Shown: positions 43,785 through 51,866 of the stretch, piece after piece
Position numbering within the stretch: position 1 is the stretch's first letter
Layout of the letters: each line of letters starts with the position of its first letter
Origin: Caulobacter endophyticus
GTDB lineage: Bacteria > Pseudomonadota > Alphaproteobacteria > Caulobacterales > Caulobacteraceae
Direction: 5' to 3'
NCBI RefSeq assembly: GCF_003116815.1
Contig: NZ_QDKQ01000053.1
Span: forward strand, 26,078-90,077
DNA: 64,000 nucleotides
The notes under the pieces: model-generated
Database searches by the model: none
What the model was told of the DNA's origin: nothing
The model's input: only the letters and a program-made list of their open reading frames with translations
Made by a program: the position numbers and the translations under genes

Positions 43785-44723
43785 TCAGTTGGCCGTGGCG
43801 CGATAGGCCGCGTCAAGGCTCGACGACAGCCAGGCCTGTCCGTGCAGGTCGCCCAGCGAGGCGTCGCCCGCCGACTGGCCCTCGGGCCCGACCGGGGTCA
43901 GCACGTGCCGCTCGCCATAGGCCGGCGGAGCGTCGGCCACCAGGCCGCCGATGATCGCGCCGGGAATGCCGCCGATGATGCCGCCCAGGCCCGCGCCCAG
44001 CCAGCGGTCGCCGCCGTCCTGCACCCGGCTCAGCGGATCGCCGTCCAGATAGTAGGCGTCGACCTGCGGGGCAGAGGCGCCGCCCGCCCGGGCGGCCTCC
44101 AGCGTGTCCTCGTGCAGGCCCGCGGCGTTGAAGGTGTCGGCCGGCAGGCCCGAGGCCACCGCCGCCGCAGAGGCCAGGCCTCCGCCCAGCGAGTGGCCGG
44201 TCAGGGTGACGTCCTCGCCCGCTGTGCGCAGGCGCTCGCCGATCACCAGGGCCTTGTCGTAGTGGCCGGAGTCCAGGCCCAGGCCCTGCTGGAAGTTGTT
44301 GCGCCAGTCCTCGGCGTTCTGGCTGCCGCGGAAGGCCACGACATAGTCGCCCTGGGCGTCGACATAGACCCGCGCCCGGAAGCTGGAGCCCGGCTCCTCC
44401 AGATCGGTGGGATCAAGGCCCAGCCGCGCCAGGTCGTCGGCGCTGGCCACTTCCCAGCCGGCCGGCGGGTTGGGCTTGTCATTATAGACGTCGGCGGCCA
44501 GGGCCATGTGCACCCGGGCCTCGGCCAGCTCCGCCGACTTGCCGCCGCCGGCCGCGAAGGCGGAGATCCGCACGTCGGCCTGGGCGGTGGTCGTGATCGC
44601 CGGGCGCGAGGCCGGAGCGTCCCACTCGGCCGCCACTCGGGCGTCGACCGCGACCTGGGCGCTGGCGCTGGTGTCGAAGCGGTCGCTCGCCGCGCTGATG
44701 CCCGATCCGCCTTCGATACGCAT
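43785..44723 (-). CDS. Class-3 lipase-like protein, candidate T3SS effector
   Basis: A 312-residue alpha/beta hydrolase. The nucleophile elbow is LTGHSLGGGLA (Ser178), with likely Asp229 (DGDPLS) and His273 (GERHVLTP) completing the triad. The oxyanion strand VVAFRGSQNAEDWRNN is typical of lipase class 3. There is no signal peptide. The N-terminal 65 residues are Ser/Ala/Thr-rich and unstructured, as in T3SS-secreted proteins. A glycine-zipper hairpin (GLGGIIGGIPGAIIGGLV) near residues 245-262 could touch membranes. An operator-like dyad lies 61 bases upstream, and an exported ankyrin protein follows. I infer a secreted phospholipase-type toxin. Confidence 0.75.
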   Translation of the reverse strand: MRIEGGSGISAASDRFDTSASAQVAVDARVAAEWDAPASRPAITTTAQADVRISAFAAGGGKSAELAEARVHMALAADVYNDKPNPPAGWEVASADDLARLGLDPTDLEEPGSSFRARVYVDAQGDYVVAFRGSQNAEDWRNNFQQGLGLDSGHYDKALVIGERLRTAGEDVTLTGHSLGGGLASAAAVASGLPADTFNAAGLHEDTLEAARAGGASAPQVDAYYLDGDPLSRVQDGGDRWLGAGLGGIIGGIPGAIIGGLVADAPPAYGERHVLTPVGPEGQSAGDASLGDLHGQAWLSSSLDAAYRATAN

Positions 44724-44746
44724 GACCCTGTCCCTCGGCGTCCTCG

Positions 44747-45514
44747 TCAGGACCGGGATGCTGCGCGCCCGAGGTCTGTGGGGATAGTTGGGGAATTCCC
44801 TAGTGCGGGATCAGGCCGCGACCCGGCCGTCGTCGCGAGGCTCACGTCCAGCAGATCGCGCAAGCTGCTCGCGCCCTTGGGTGTCAGCCGCACCGCGCGG
44901 CCCTTGTCTTCCGGCGCCAGCCAGCCGCGCGCGCTCATCGCCGCCAGCAACTTCACGCCCAGCGGCCCGGCCAGGTGATGCCGTCGTTCGGTCCAGTCGA
45001 GGCACCGGCGCGCGACGCCGCGCGGCGAGGACAGGGTGGAAACCTCGATCCCCAGCTCGCCAAACCAGGCCCGGCCCTCTTCCGTGACCTCGTAGAGCTT
45101 GTCGTCGGCGGGGGCGAGTAGGCCGCGTTCCACCAGGGCGTCGGCGACCTTGACCCCCAGCCGCCCGGCCAGATGGCCATAGCAGCAGCGGGCGTCGCGC
45201 AGGGCGCGGGCCTTGGGCGAGCGCGGTATCTCCAGCGACCGCACGGGCGCGGCGATCGCCGACAGCGCCTCGATGGCGTGCGCCACCTCGGGGGAGGCCA
45301 GGCGGTAGTAGCGGTGGCGGCCCTCGCGCTCGACGCTGAGCAGCCCGCCTTCCACCAGCTTGCTCAGGTGATTGCTGGCGGCCTGGGCCGTGACGCCCGC
45401 CGCCCAGGCCAGGGCCCCGGCCGGCTGGGCGCGGCCGTCCTGCAGCGCCAGCAGCATGGCGGCGCGGACCGGGTCGCCGATCAGGGCGGCGGGGCTGGCG
45501 ATGTTTGCGTCCAT
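44747..45514 (-). CDS. ArsR-family winged-helix regulator
   Basis: A 255-residue regulator with an N-terminal ArsR-type winged helix (GDPVRAAMLLALQDGRAQPA, then VTAQAASNHLSKLVEGGLLS, then EGRHRYYRLASPEVA) and a second winged-helix-like C-terminal half. The family usually represses an adjacent transporter. Here an MFS efflux gene diverges from it across 84 bases, so control of that gene is likely. The 3' end of this gene overlaps the dyad at 44785-44806 that precedes the lipase. No obvious metal-binding Cys pair is seen except CC in the central DARCCYGH segment. Confidence 0.85.
   Translation of the reverse strand: MDANIASPAALIGDPVRAAMLLALQDGRAQPAGALAWAAGVTAQAASNHLSKLVEGGLLSVEREGRHRYYRLASPEVAHAIEALSAIAAPVRSLEIPRSPKARALRDARCCYGHLAGRLGVKVADALVERGLLAPADDKLYEVTEEGRAWFGELGIEVSTLSSPRGVARRCLDWTERRHHLAGPLGVKLLAAMSARGWLAPEDKGRAVRLTPKGASSLRDLLDVSLATTAGSRPDPALGNSPTIPTDLGRAASRS
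44785..44806. promoter_or_regulatory. T3SS-island inverted-repeat operator, copy 1 (lipase)
   Basis: TAGTTGGGG-AATT-CCCTAGTGC forms a dyad with a 4-base spacer. It lies 61 bases upstream of the lipase start, within the end of the arsR-like gene. It matches the consensus TARCTAGGG-N4-CCCTAGYTA of the other copies, with substitutions in the outer positions. The regulator is unknown. Confidence 0.6.
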
Positions 45515-45598
45515 GGGCTCACTCTACCCCGAACGTCGACGCAATGGTTCATCGACGCGTGTAGCATCCGGCGGCGCGGACGGCGCATGACGAGGGCC

Positions 45599-46951
45599 AT
45601 GAGCACCAAGACCTCCCGCCTGCCGTGGATCACGGCCGCAGCCAGCTTCGGCTTCCTGGTCACCCAGCTGGACGTGACCATCGTCAATGTGGCCCTCGAC
45701 GCCATCGGCGACGCGTTCGATGCGCCTAACGCCCAGCTGCAATGGGTGGTCGACGCCTATGTGCTGGCGCTGGCGGCCATGCTGCTGTCGGCCGGAGCGA
45801 TCGGCGACCGGGTCGGACCCAGGCGGGCCTTCCTGGCGGGGCTGGTTCTGTTCGGCCTGGCCTCGGCCGCCTGCGGCTTCGCCGACAGCCCCCTGAGCCT
45901 GATCCTGGCCCGCGTCGCGCAAGGAGCGGCCGGCGCGCTGCTGATCCCGCCGTCCCTGGCCCTGATCGCCCACGCCGCCCACGGGGACGATCGCCTCCGC
46001 GCGGCCGCCGTTGGCTGGTGGACGGCCGCCGGCGGGGTGTCGATCGCTGCCGGACCCGTGCTGGGCGGCCTGCTGGTCGAGACCCTGGGCTGGCGCTGGG
46101 TGTTCTTCGTCAACGTGCCGCTCTGCGCGATCGGCGCGGTGCTGGCGCTGCTGGCGGCGCCGGCGACCCCGGCCAGGCCCAAGGTTCCGTTCGACCTGCC
46201 GGGCCAGGCCCTGGCCGTGGCGGCCGTCACCCTGCTGGTCGGCGGCCTGATCGAGGGCGGCCATCGCGGCTGGGGCGGCGCGCCGCTGGCGGCCCTGGTC
46301 GCCGGCTTGGTCCTCGCGGGCGCTTTCGTGATGTTCGAGCGCAATGCCCGCCATCCGGCCATGCCGCTGTCGGTGTTCCGTAGCCGCCCGGCCTGGAGCG
46401 CCGTGGTCGTCGGCTCGGCGCTGAACTTCACTTATTATGGCCTGATCTTCGTGCTCGGCCTCTACATGCTGCGAACCCTGCACTGGACACCGGGCAAGGC
46501 GGGCCTGGCCTTCCTGCCGCTGACGGCCACCTTCATCGTCTCCAACCTGGCCAGCGGCTCCCTGGTCGGACGCTTGGGCGCCCGGGCGGTCACCAGCGGC
46601 GGGGTGCTGGTCGCCGCCTGCGGCTACGCCCTGACGGCGCGCCTGGGCCCGGAGAGCGGCGTGCTCGACATGCTGCCGGGCTTTGCTTTGATCCCCGGCG
46701 GCATGGGCCTGGCCATTCCGGCCCTGACCAGCGGCCTTTTGGCCAATGTCGACCGCCACGACGCCGGCGCGGCCTCGGGCGTGCTCAACGCCTGCCGACA
46801 GGTGGGCGGGGCGGCTGGGGTTGCGATCTTCGGGGCGCTTTCAGGGGCGAGCATGGCCACGGGTCTGCGAACCTCGGCCATCGTGGCGACGGCGATGCTG
46901 GTCGCCGCGGCCGCCGTGCTGCTGGCGCCGGATCGCCGGCGTCGTGGCTAG
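45599..46951 (+). CDS. DHA2-family MFS multidrug efflux transporter
   Basis: A 450-residue transporter with about 14 helices, of the EmrB/QacA type. The N-terminal FLVTQLDVTIVNVALDAIG is the family motif D1, and motif A follows as GAIGDRVGPRRAFLAG. Motif C is seen in helix 5 (AAGGVSIAAGPVLGGLLVE). ATG 45599 has CGAGG 6 bases upstream; ATG 45587 is close and possible. It exports hydrophobic compounds using the proton gradient. It is divergent from the ArsR-type gene, which probably controls it. Confidence 0.85.
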   Translation: MSTKTSRLPWITAAASFGFLVTQLDVTIVNVALDAIGDAFDAPNAQLQWVVDAYVLALAAMLLSAGAIGDRVGPRRAFLAGLVLFGLASAACGFADSPLSLILARVAQGAAGALLIPPSLALIAHAAHGDDRLRAAAVGWWTAAGGVSIAAGPVLGGLLVETLGWRWVFFVNVPLCAIGAVLALLAAPATPARPKVPFDLPGQALAVAAVTLLVGGLIEGGHRGWGGAPLAALVAGLVLAGAFVMFERNARHPAMPLSVFRSRPAWSAVVVGSALNFTYYGLIFVLGLYMLRTLHWTPGKAGLAFLPLTATFIVSNLASGSLVGRLGARAVTSGGVLVAACGYALTARLGPESGVLDMLPGFALIPGGMGLAIPALTSGLLANVDRHDAGAASGVLNACRQVGGAAGVAIFGALSGASMATGLRTSAIVATAMLVAAAAVLLAPDRRRRG

Positions 46952-47000
46952 GGTGTAACCTCGCTCATCGGGCCAAGCGCCGGGCGAGGAGAGGGGCAGG

Positions 47001-47183
47001 ATGGAGCGTTTCGAACGCCCCCTTGAAGGGCCCGGCAGCGAGCGGCGTCTGAAGACCATACAGGGACGCTTCCGCGTGGCGTCGGCCAAGGGGCGTCGCA
47101 ATCCCTACTTTCCGCTCGTGGTGATCGGCGTGTTCGCGGCTTCGGGCCTTGCGAGCTGGCTGCTGCTGCGGCTGGTCTGGTAG
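47001..47183 (+). CDS. Small single-pass membrane protein
   Basis: A 60-residue protein. A basic N-terminal half (RLKTIQGRFRVASAKGRRNP) is followed by one transmembrane helix (YFPLVVIGVFAASGLASWLL). ATG 47001 is preceded by GAGAGGGG. It matches no family I recognise, but the ribosome site, size and helix support a real gene. It lies between the efflux gene and the convergent YezG-type gene, with stops 7 bases apart. Confidence 0.5.
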   Translation: MERFERPLEGPGSERRLKTIQGRFRVASAKGRRNPYFPLVVIGVFAASGLASWLLLRLVW

Positions 47184-47189
47184 GCGGCC

Positions 47190-47510
47190 TTACGCCGCCG
47201 CGTAGTCGTACTTCAGGTCGAAGGCGCCGTCCGACTTCAGCGAGAACACCGCCTTCGACCACGGCTCGTGGGCGCTCGACGCGGTGATGCGGTGCAGGTT
47301 CCGCAGCGCCTTCGACACCGTGTAGTCCAGCTTGCGCACGTCCAGGTCGGCCACGTCGCCGGCGGCCTTGGTGTAGTCGCCGGTCAAGCCCACCGAGCCG
47401 TCGATGACGTCGACATGCAGGCGGATCTCCGACCAGGGCTCGGCCACGCTGTCGGCCAGGGCCTGGCCGACGTGGCGGTAGATGCCTTCGGGGCTGTCGA
47501 TGTCGGCCAT
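47190..47510 (-). CDS. YezG-like (DUF600-type) immunity protein
   Basis: A 106-residue cytoplasmic protein. The layout IYRHVGQALADSVAEPWSEI, a central beta hairpin, and the end EPWSKAVFSLKSDGAFDLKY (two Trp-containing segments) fits the YezG/DUF600 immunity family. That family neutralises the YeeF-type nuclease toxins of Bacillus and relatives. It begins 29 bases after the stop of the nuclease gene and on the same strand, so the two are a pair. No signal peptide is present, as expected for protection against a cytoplasmic nuclease. The family call comes from pattern recognition only. Confidence 0.7.
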   Translation of the reverse strand: MADIDSPEGIYRHVGQALADSVAEPWSEIRLHVDVIDGSVGLTGDYTKAAGDVADLDVRKLDYTVSKALRNLHRITASSAHEPWSKAVFSLKSDGAFDLKYDYAAA

Positions 47511-47539
47511 GGAATCCTCCGGGAGGCGTGGACGCTAAT

Positions 47540-48679
47540 CTAGTCGTTGAAGAAGGTGCGGGTCGAGGGCTTGCCGTCGATGACGTACTCCACCCTGAAC
47601 GCGTCGGGCCGCTTGGAGTCGCCTTCGAACACCGCCTTGATGTCGACGTCGACCTGCTTGCCCTCCTTCAGGGCGGCGGCCCATTCGTTCTCCATCACCT
47701 TCCAGCCGCTCTTGTTCAGCGTGCCGTCCATGGCGTGGTAGTTGATCTGCTCGCCGGGCCCGTTGAAGATCGCCGCGATCAGGTGGCCGCCCTCGTCGCC
47801 GTCGACCCCGTCCTTGATGCCGCCTTCCTGGCCCGCCTTGGTCTGCTGGTAGCCGTTGCGGTCGGCGTGCTTCAGGTCGAGCGTGCCGGTCACCTGCTCC
47901 ACGCGGCCGCTGGCGTCGGTGGAGTAGGTGTAGCGGCCGCTGACCACGTAGTCGGTGTTGGGCGCCAGTTCGCCGTTCAGCTTGGCGTTCCAGCCGCCCT
48001 TGGCGCCTTGATCCAGCTCGACGCGGGGACGGGCCGACAGCGCCTCGTCCAGCTTGCGGCTGGCGGTCTCCAGCGTCTGGCGGGCGCTGTCGGGCAGCTT
48101 GTCCAGCGGCAGGGCGTCGATCGCGCCCTTCAGCTTTTCGAGCGCCGGCTTGGCGGCGGCGGCGAAGGCGCTGTCGACCTTGGCCAGGTCGGCGGCCTTG
48201 CTCACCGTCTCGGCCCACTTGCCAAGCTTGCCCAGCTTGGCCGCGTCGCCGATGTAGGGAACCATGCTGACGGCCGACAGGCCTGCGCCCAGGAAGTCGC
48301 CGCGGAACAGCGAGATCACCCCGTTGACGCCGTCCGAGATCGGCGTCGGGTCGAACAGGCCCGCGACGTCCAGCGCCATCTGGCCAAGGTCGAGGATCAG
48401 TTCCTGCTTCTGGGCCGCCGTGGCCGCGTCCATGTCGTCGGCCAGGCGCTTCTGGTCGGCGGGCGACAGGTCGGCCTCAATCTCCGTACGCAGGCTCTGG
48501 GCCTTGGCGGGATCGGACTTGGCGATTTCCGAAAGCTGCCCGGCCAGTTCGCTGGTGTTCAGCTGGCCGCCGGTGCGGCTGGCCGCCAGCAGGCCGGAAG
48601 CCTCGGTGGAGACGCTGGCGGCGCTCGATGCGACCCGCGTGGAAGCCCCAAGGGACTCGGCCGCGTTCAGTCCGGACAT
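47540..48679 (-). CDS. Polymorphic-toxin-like NS_2-type nuclease, candidate T3SS effector
   Basis: A 379-residue protein with three parts. Residues 1-95 form a Ser/Ala/Gln-rich disordered leader without a signal peptide. Residues 100-155 carry a hydrophobic pretoxin-like segment (DVAGLFDPTPISDGVNGVIS, then MVPYIGDAAKLGKLGKW). The C-terminus from about residue 240 is a DNA/RNA non-specific endonuclease (NS_2 type) domain with the catalytic DEGGHLIAAIF (His299), MDGTLN (Asn322) and ENEW (Glu331 region). Pretoxin-plus-nuclease architecture is characteristic of bacterial polymorphic toxins. A YezG-like gene follows and a strong operator dyad is 73 bases upstream. Delivery by the adjacent T3SS is an inference. 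Confidence 0.78.
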   Translation of the reverse strand: MSGLNAAESLGASTRVASSAASVSTEASGLLAASRTGGQLNTSELAGQLSEIAKSDPAKAQSLRTEIEADLSPADQKRLADDMDAATAAQKQELILDLGQMALDVAGLFDPTPISDGVNGVISLFRGDFLGAGLSAVSMVPYIGDAAKLGKLGKWAETVSKAADLAKVDSAFAAAAKPALEKLKGAIDALPLDKLPDSARQTLETASRKLDEALSARPRVELDQGAKGGWNAKLNGELAPNTDYVVSGRYTYSTDASGRVEQVTGTLDLKHADRNGYQQTKAGQEGGIKDGVDGDEGGHLIAAIFNGPGEQINYHAMDGTLNKSGWKVMENEWAAALKEGKQVDVDIKAVFEGDSKRPDAFRVEYVIDGKPSTRTFFND

Positions 48680-48752
48680 GGATGCCTCCGTTGCGCCTCG
48701 ACTGGCGCGACGATGGCCGGGGGCAGGGGGCGCCGATAGCTGGGGGCGTCCC

Positions 48753-48774
48753 TAGCTAGGGATAACCCTAGTTA
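48753..48774. promoter_or_regulatory. T3SS-island inverted-repeat operator, copy 2 (divergent promoter)
   Basis: TAGCTAGGG-ATAA-CCCTAGTTA is an almost perfect dyad and the best copy in the window. It sits in the middle of the divergent region, 73 bases from the nuclease start and 63 bases from the LysM-hydrolase start, so one site could serve both. The copy near 54790 shares the 12-base core CCCTAGCTAGGG. Confidence 0.75.
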
Positions 48775-48837
48775 TGCGGCCGGCGGGCCGGGACTAGCGT
48801 CCTCTCCATAGGAAAGCGTCCGTACCAGGAGTGCCCG

Positions 48838-50568
48838 ATGACCGCCGTGTCCCTCAACACCCAGTCATCCGTTTCCAGCTCCGGCGGCGGCAGGTCCAAC
48901 GACTACGTGGTCAAGACCGGCGACAGCCTGTCGTCGATCGCCGACAAGCACGGCGTGTCGCTGGACGCCCTGATCCGCGCCAATCCGCAGATCACCAATC
49001 CCAACCTCATCCGGCCCGGCCAGGAAGTGACTGTGCCGACGGGCGCGGCGACCGAGCCGCGCAGCTACACGGTCGAGGCGGGCGACAACCTCTCCAGCAT
49101 CGGCGCCGAGTTCGGCGTATCCTGGCAGTCGATCGCCCAGGCCAACCGGCTGTCGAACCCCAACCTGATCAATGTCGGCCAGGAGCTGCAGATCCCCGGC
49201 GGCGGGGCGGCGGCGCGGCCGGCTCCCTCCACGGCCGACGCGACCCCGACCTCGCCGACCGCCACGGGCCAGGCGACCGGCGTCCTGCCGTCCACTCAAG
49301 GCATGAGCGACGCGCAGAAGTACGAGCTCTATTCGGGATACGTGAACGCCTATGGCGACGCCCAGGCCAAGGCGGATCTGGCCGCCGGCAAGCAGGTGAT
49401 CCTGGGCCTGCGCACCGAGACCAGCCTGAACGCCAACGGCGGCAAGGGCGCTTATGACGACCGCGTCGTTGTTCTGCAGAAGGGCGGCAAGGTCCAGGAG
49501 TTCGCGGCCAACACCGAGCCTTCGGCCCAGTACGACGGCCGTTACGGCGCCGACTTCAACGGCGATGGCCGCAAGGAGCTGGGTCGCATCGCCGAGGGCA
49601 CGGTCACCTTCCAGAAGAGCACGAGCTCCAGCCTCGGCGACGTGCTGCGCCCGACCGAGAGCCACGCGATCCAGCGCGACACCAACCACGACGGCCGGAT
49701 CGACGACAATGACGCCAAGGGCAAGGGCGTCAGCACCGACAACTCGTTCCTGTTCCACGCCGGCGGCAACTCCAACACCGGCTCGGCCGGCTGCCAGACG
49801 CTGAAGCCCGGCGACTTCCAGGCGTTCTGGAACGGCCTGGGCGGCCAGAAGACCTTCAACTACGTGCTTGTGAACGTGGACAAGCAGGGTCCGCCCGGCG
49901 GCGCGACCACCACCACGCAAACGGAAGCCTCGGGCGACGCGCGCATCGGCGCCCTGTCCGAACAGTACGAGACCGGCGGGCGCGGCCCGGGCACGGTGTC
50001 GAGCGGGGCGGGCGATCCCGGCGGCGTCTCCTACGGCACCTACCAGCTGGCCGGCAATCGCAACCGACCGCAGGAATTCCTCGCCGCCGAGGGCCGCCAG
50101 TGGGCCGCAGAGTTCGGCGGCGCCTCGCCCGGCTCGGCCAGCTTCACGGCCACCTGGAAGGCGATCGCCGCCCGCGAGCCCGAGAAGTTCGAGGCCGCCC
50201 AGCACAACTACATCCAGCGCACCCACTACCAGGTGCAGCTCGACACGGTCAGCAACGCCACGGGCCTGGATCTTTCGACCCGCTCGGCGGCGATCCGCGA
50301 CGTGGTCTGGTCCACCTCGGTGCAGCACGGGCCGGAGACGGGCGCCATCGTCAAGGCGATGGCCAGGGTTGCAGGGCAGGGGCTCTCGCCCGCCGACGGC
50401 AAGGCCTACGACCGCGCCCTGATCAACGCCATCTATGACGAGCGCGGCAAGCGTAACGACGCCGGCCAGCTGGCCTATTTCACCAGCGCCTCGGCCGCGG
50501 TGCAGGTCTCGGTCGCCAACCGCTTCGCCAGCGAACGCCAGGACGCCCTGGCCATGCTGGGCCGCTGA
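48838..50568 (+). CDS. LysM-domain peptidoglycan hydrolase, candidate T3SS effector
   Basis: A 576-residue multidomain protein. A Ser-rich start without a signal peptide is followed by two LysM peptidoglycan-binding domains (residues 22-67 and 76-120). A central domain of about 145-355 contains an L,D-transpeptidase-like His/Cys motif (FLFHAGG at His307, TGSAGCQ at Cys319). The C-terminal domain (365-576) matches the VgrG3-C-like lysozyme-type fold found on T6SS spikes and phage lysins (EQYETGGRGPGTVSSGAGDP, then GGVSYGTYQLAG). It likely cuts peptidoglycan. CAGGAG supports ATG 48838. A predicted lipoprotein follows, as an immunity gene would. Confidence 0.75.
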   Translation: MTAVSLNTQSSVSSSGGGRSNDYVVKTGDSLSSIADKHGVSLDALIRANPQITNPNLIRPGQEVTVPTGAATEPRSYTVEAGDNLSSIGAEFGVSWQSIAQANRLSNPNLINVGQELQIPGGGAAARPAPSTADATPTSPTATGQATGVLPSTQGMSDAQKYELYSGYVNAYGDAQAKADLAAGKQVILGLRTETSLNANGGKGAYDDRVVVLQKGGKVQEFAANTEPSAQYDGRYGADFNGDGRKELGRIAEGTVTFQKSTSSSLGDVLRPTESHAIQRDTNHDGRIDDNDAKGKGVSTDNSFLFHAGGNSNTGSAGCQTLKPGDFQAFWNGLGGQKTFNYVLVNVDKQGPPGGATTTTQTEASGDARIGALSEQYETGGRGPGTVSSGAGDPGGVSYGTYQLAGNRNRPQEFLAAEGRQWAAEFGGASPGSASFTATWKAIAAREPEKFEAAQHNYIQRTHYQVQLDTVSNATGLDLSTRSAAIRDVVWSTSVQHGPETGAIVKAMARVAGQGLSPADGKAYDRALINAIYDERGKRNDAGQLAYFTSASAAVQVSVANRFASERQDALAMLGR

Positions 50569-50625
50569 GAACCGCCGTGGCGGGCTGGCGTTGATAGCGC
50601 ATGGCCTGCTCCGGATCACCCGACG

Positions 50626-51357
50626 ATGAAGTTTGCTCCCCCAACCCTCATCGCCCTCGCACTGGCCGTTGCCGGTTGTGAGCGACCGGCGGCGGCCGAT
50701 CCCCCCCTACCCATGGCCGCCGCCGGCACCGCTGACGCCTCCGTGCAAGGTCCGGCCGGACGATATGTGATGGGCGGCCAGCGTCGCGGCGTGCTGACCC
50801 TGACTCCCGATGGCGAGGCCTGGCGCATAAGCCTGTCGGGCGGCGCGCTCTCCGACGGCGCGGCCACGGCGGCCGACTGCGAGCTGCAGGCCGAGGGCGC
50901 GTTGAGGAACGGCAGGATCGAGGGCAAGGTCGTGCCCTTCGAGGGGGCGAACATCTCGCTCAGCGCCGCCGACCTCGCGACCCGTCCGGCCAAGGCCGAG
51001 GTGACCCTGAAGGCGGAGACGGCGATCGTGACTACGGATTTCCAGGGCTGCGGCGTCGGCGCCGACCTTTCGGGCCGCTATGTGCGCCAGGCGCCGGGCG
51101 CGATCTCAGAGGGCGACAGCGTGGCCGACCTGTCCGCCGCCCTGCCGGACGCGCGGCTGACGATCCTCGACGGCTATCCCTGGGCCCGTTTCGCCATCGA
51201 GCGCGACGGCAAGCGCCTGGCCGTCGTTCAGTTCGACGGCGAGAACGAGGAGCTGGCCGACGGCCGCAACAGCCAGCAGGCGATTGGCGCGCAGCTTGGC
51301 TGGAGCGCGCTGAAGCCCGCCTTGCGGGTCGTCAAGGTCGAGGGAGGCGCGTCGTGA
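50626..51357 (+). CDS. Predicted lipoprotein, candidate immunity for the hydrolase
   Basis: A 243-residue protein with a lipoprotein signal peptide (MKFAPPTLIALALAVAGC, with AVAGC as lipobox). The mature part contains two repeats of an immunoglobulin-like or beta-rich pattern with a cysteine pair (ADCELQAEGALRNGRIEGKV, then DFQGCGVGADLSGRYVR), and no known domain is recognised. It follows the peptidoglycan-hydrolase gene by 57 bases, and the next gene overlaps its stop (GTGA). A periplasmic anchored protein is the right place to block a wall-cutting toxin. That function is an inference; a general envelope role is not excluded. Confidence 0.6.
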   Translation: MKFAPPTLIALALAVAGCERPAAADPPLPMAAAGTADASVQGPAGRYVMGGQRRGVLTLTPDGEAWRISLSGGALSDGAATAADCELQAEGALRNGRIEGKVVPFEGANISLSAADLATRPAKAEVTLKAETAIVTTDFQGCGVGADLSGRYVRQAPGAISEGDSVADLSAALPDARLTILDGYPWARFAIERDGKRLAVVQFDGENEELADGRNSQQAIGAQLGWSALKPALRVVKVEGGAS

Positions 51358-51866
51358 TCCGTCCCGTAGAGCGCAGCTCGGGCGTCGACCTCTCCACCTG
51401 GACGCCGTCGACCACGGCGGCGCGGGCCGGGGTGGCGCGGCTGGCGATCGAGGCCATGGCCACCGTCGTCGGCGCGGCCCTGGTCGATCCCCTGCGCGGC
51501 GGCGATCGCGGCCAGGCGGCCGCCTTCGTCTGGGCCGAGCACGGCCAGTCGAGCATGGCCCAGGTGGGCGCCGACCTGCGGATCCTGGCCGCCCAGAGCG
51601 GCCAGTCGGTGGCCGGCCGTCTGTCGGCGACCTCGCCGGTGGACGCCGGCCGCATCGAGCGGGTGCTGGCCGATTTCGCCCGCGAGCTTCGCGCCCAGGC
51701 CGCCGACAAGCCGCACCTGACTCCCGCGGCCATCGTCGAGCCGCTGCTGCGCTCGGTCGCCGCCGGCCTGCAGCGCGAGCCGGCCCCAGGCGCTGCGCGC
51801 GGCGACGTGGTCGAGCAGTTCGTGCGGATCATCGACGGCGCGACTGCGGAACTGAAGGCCGTCTAG
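51354..51866 (+). CDS. Hypothetical protein coupled to the lipoprotein gene
   Basis: A 170-residue protein of unknown family. The GTG start at 51354 overlaps the lipoprotein stop (GTGA), so translation is coupled. The sequence is mostly helical with Ala/Arg-rich heptads (RIERVLADFARELRAQAADK) and no signal peptide or membrane segment. It could be a T3SS chaperone or a regulator because of its size and place, but there is no family evidence for either. The stop codon shares CTAG with the convergent gene at 51863. Confidence 0.55.
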   Translation: MIRPVERSSGVDLSTWTPSTTAARAGVARLAIEAMATVVGAALVDPLRGGDRGQAAAFVWAEHGQSSMAQVGADLRILAAQSGQSVAGRLSATSPVDAGRIERVLADFARELRAQAADKPHLTPAAIVEPLLRSVAAGLQREPAPGAARGDVVEQFVRIIDGATAELKAV

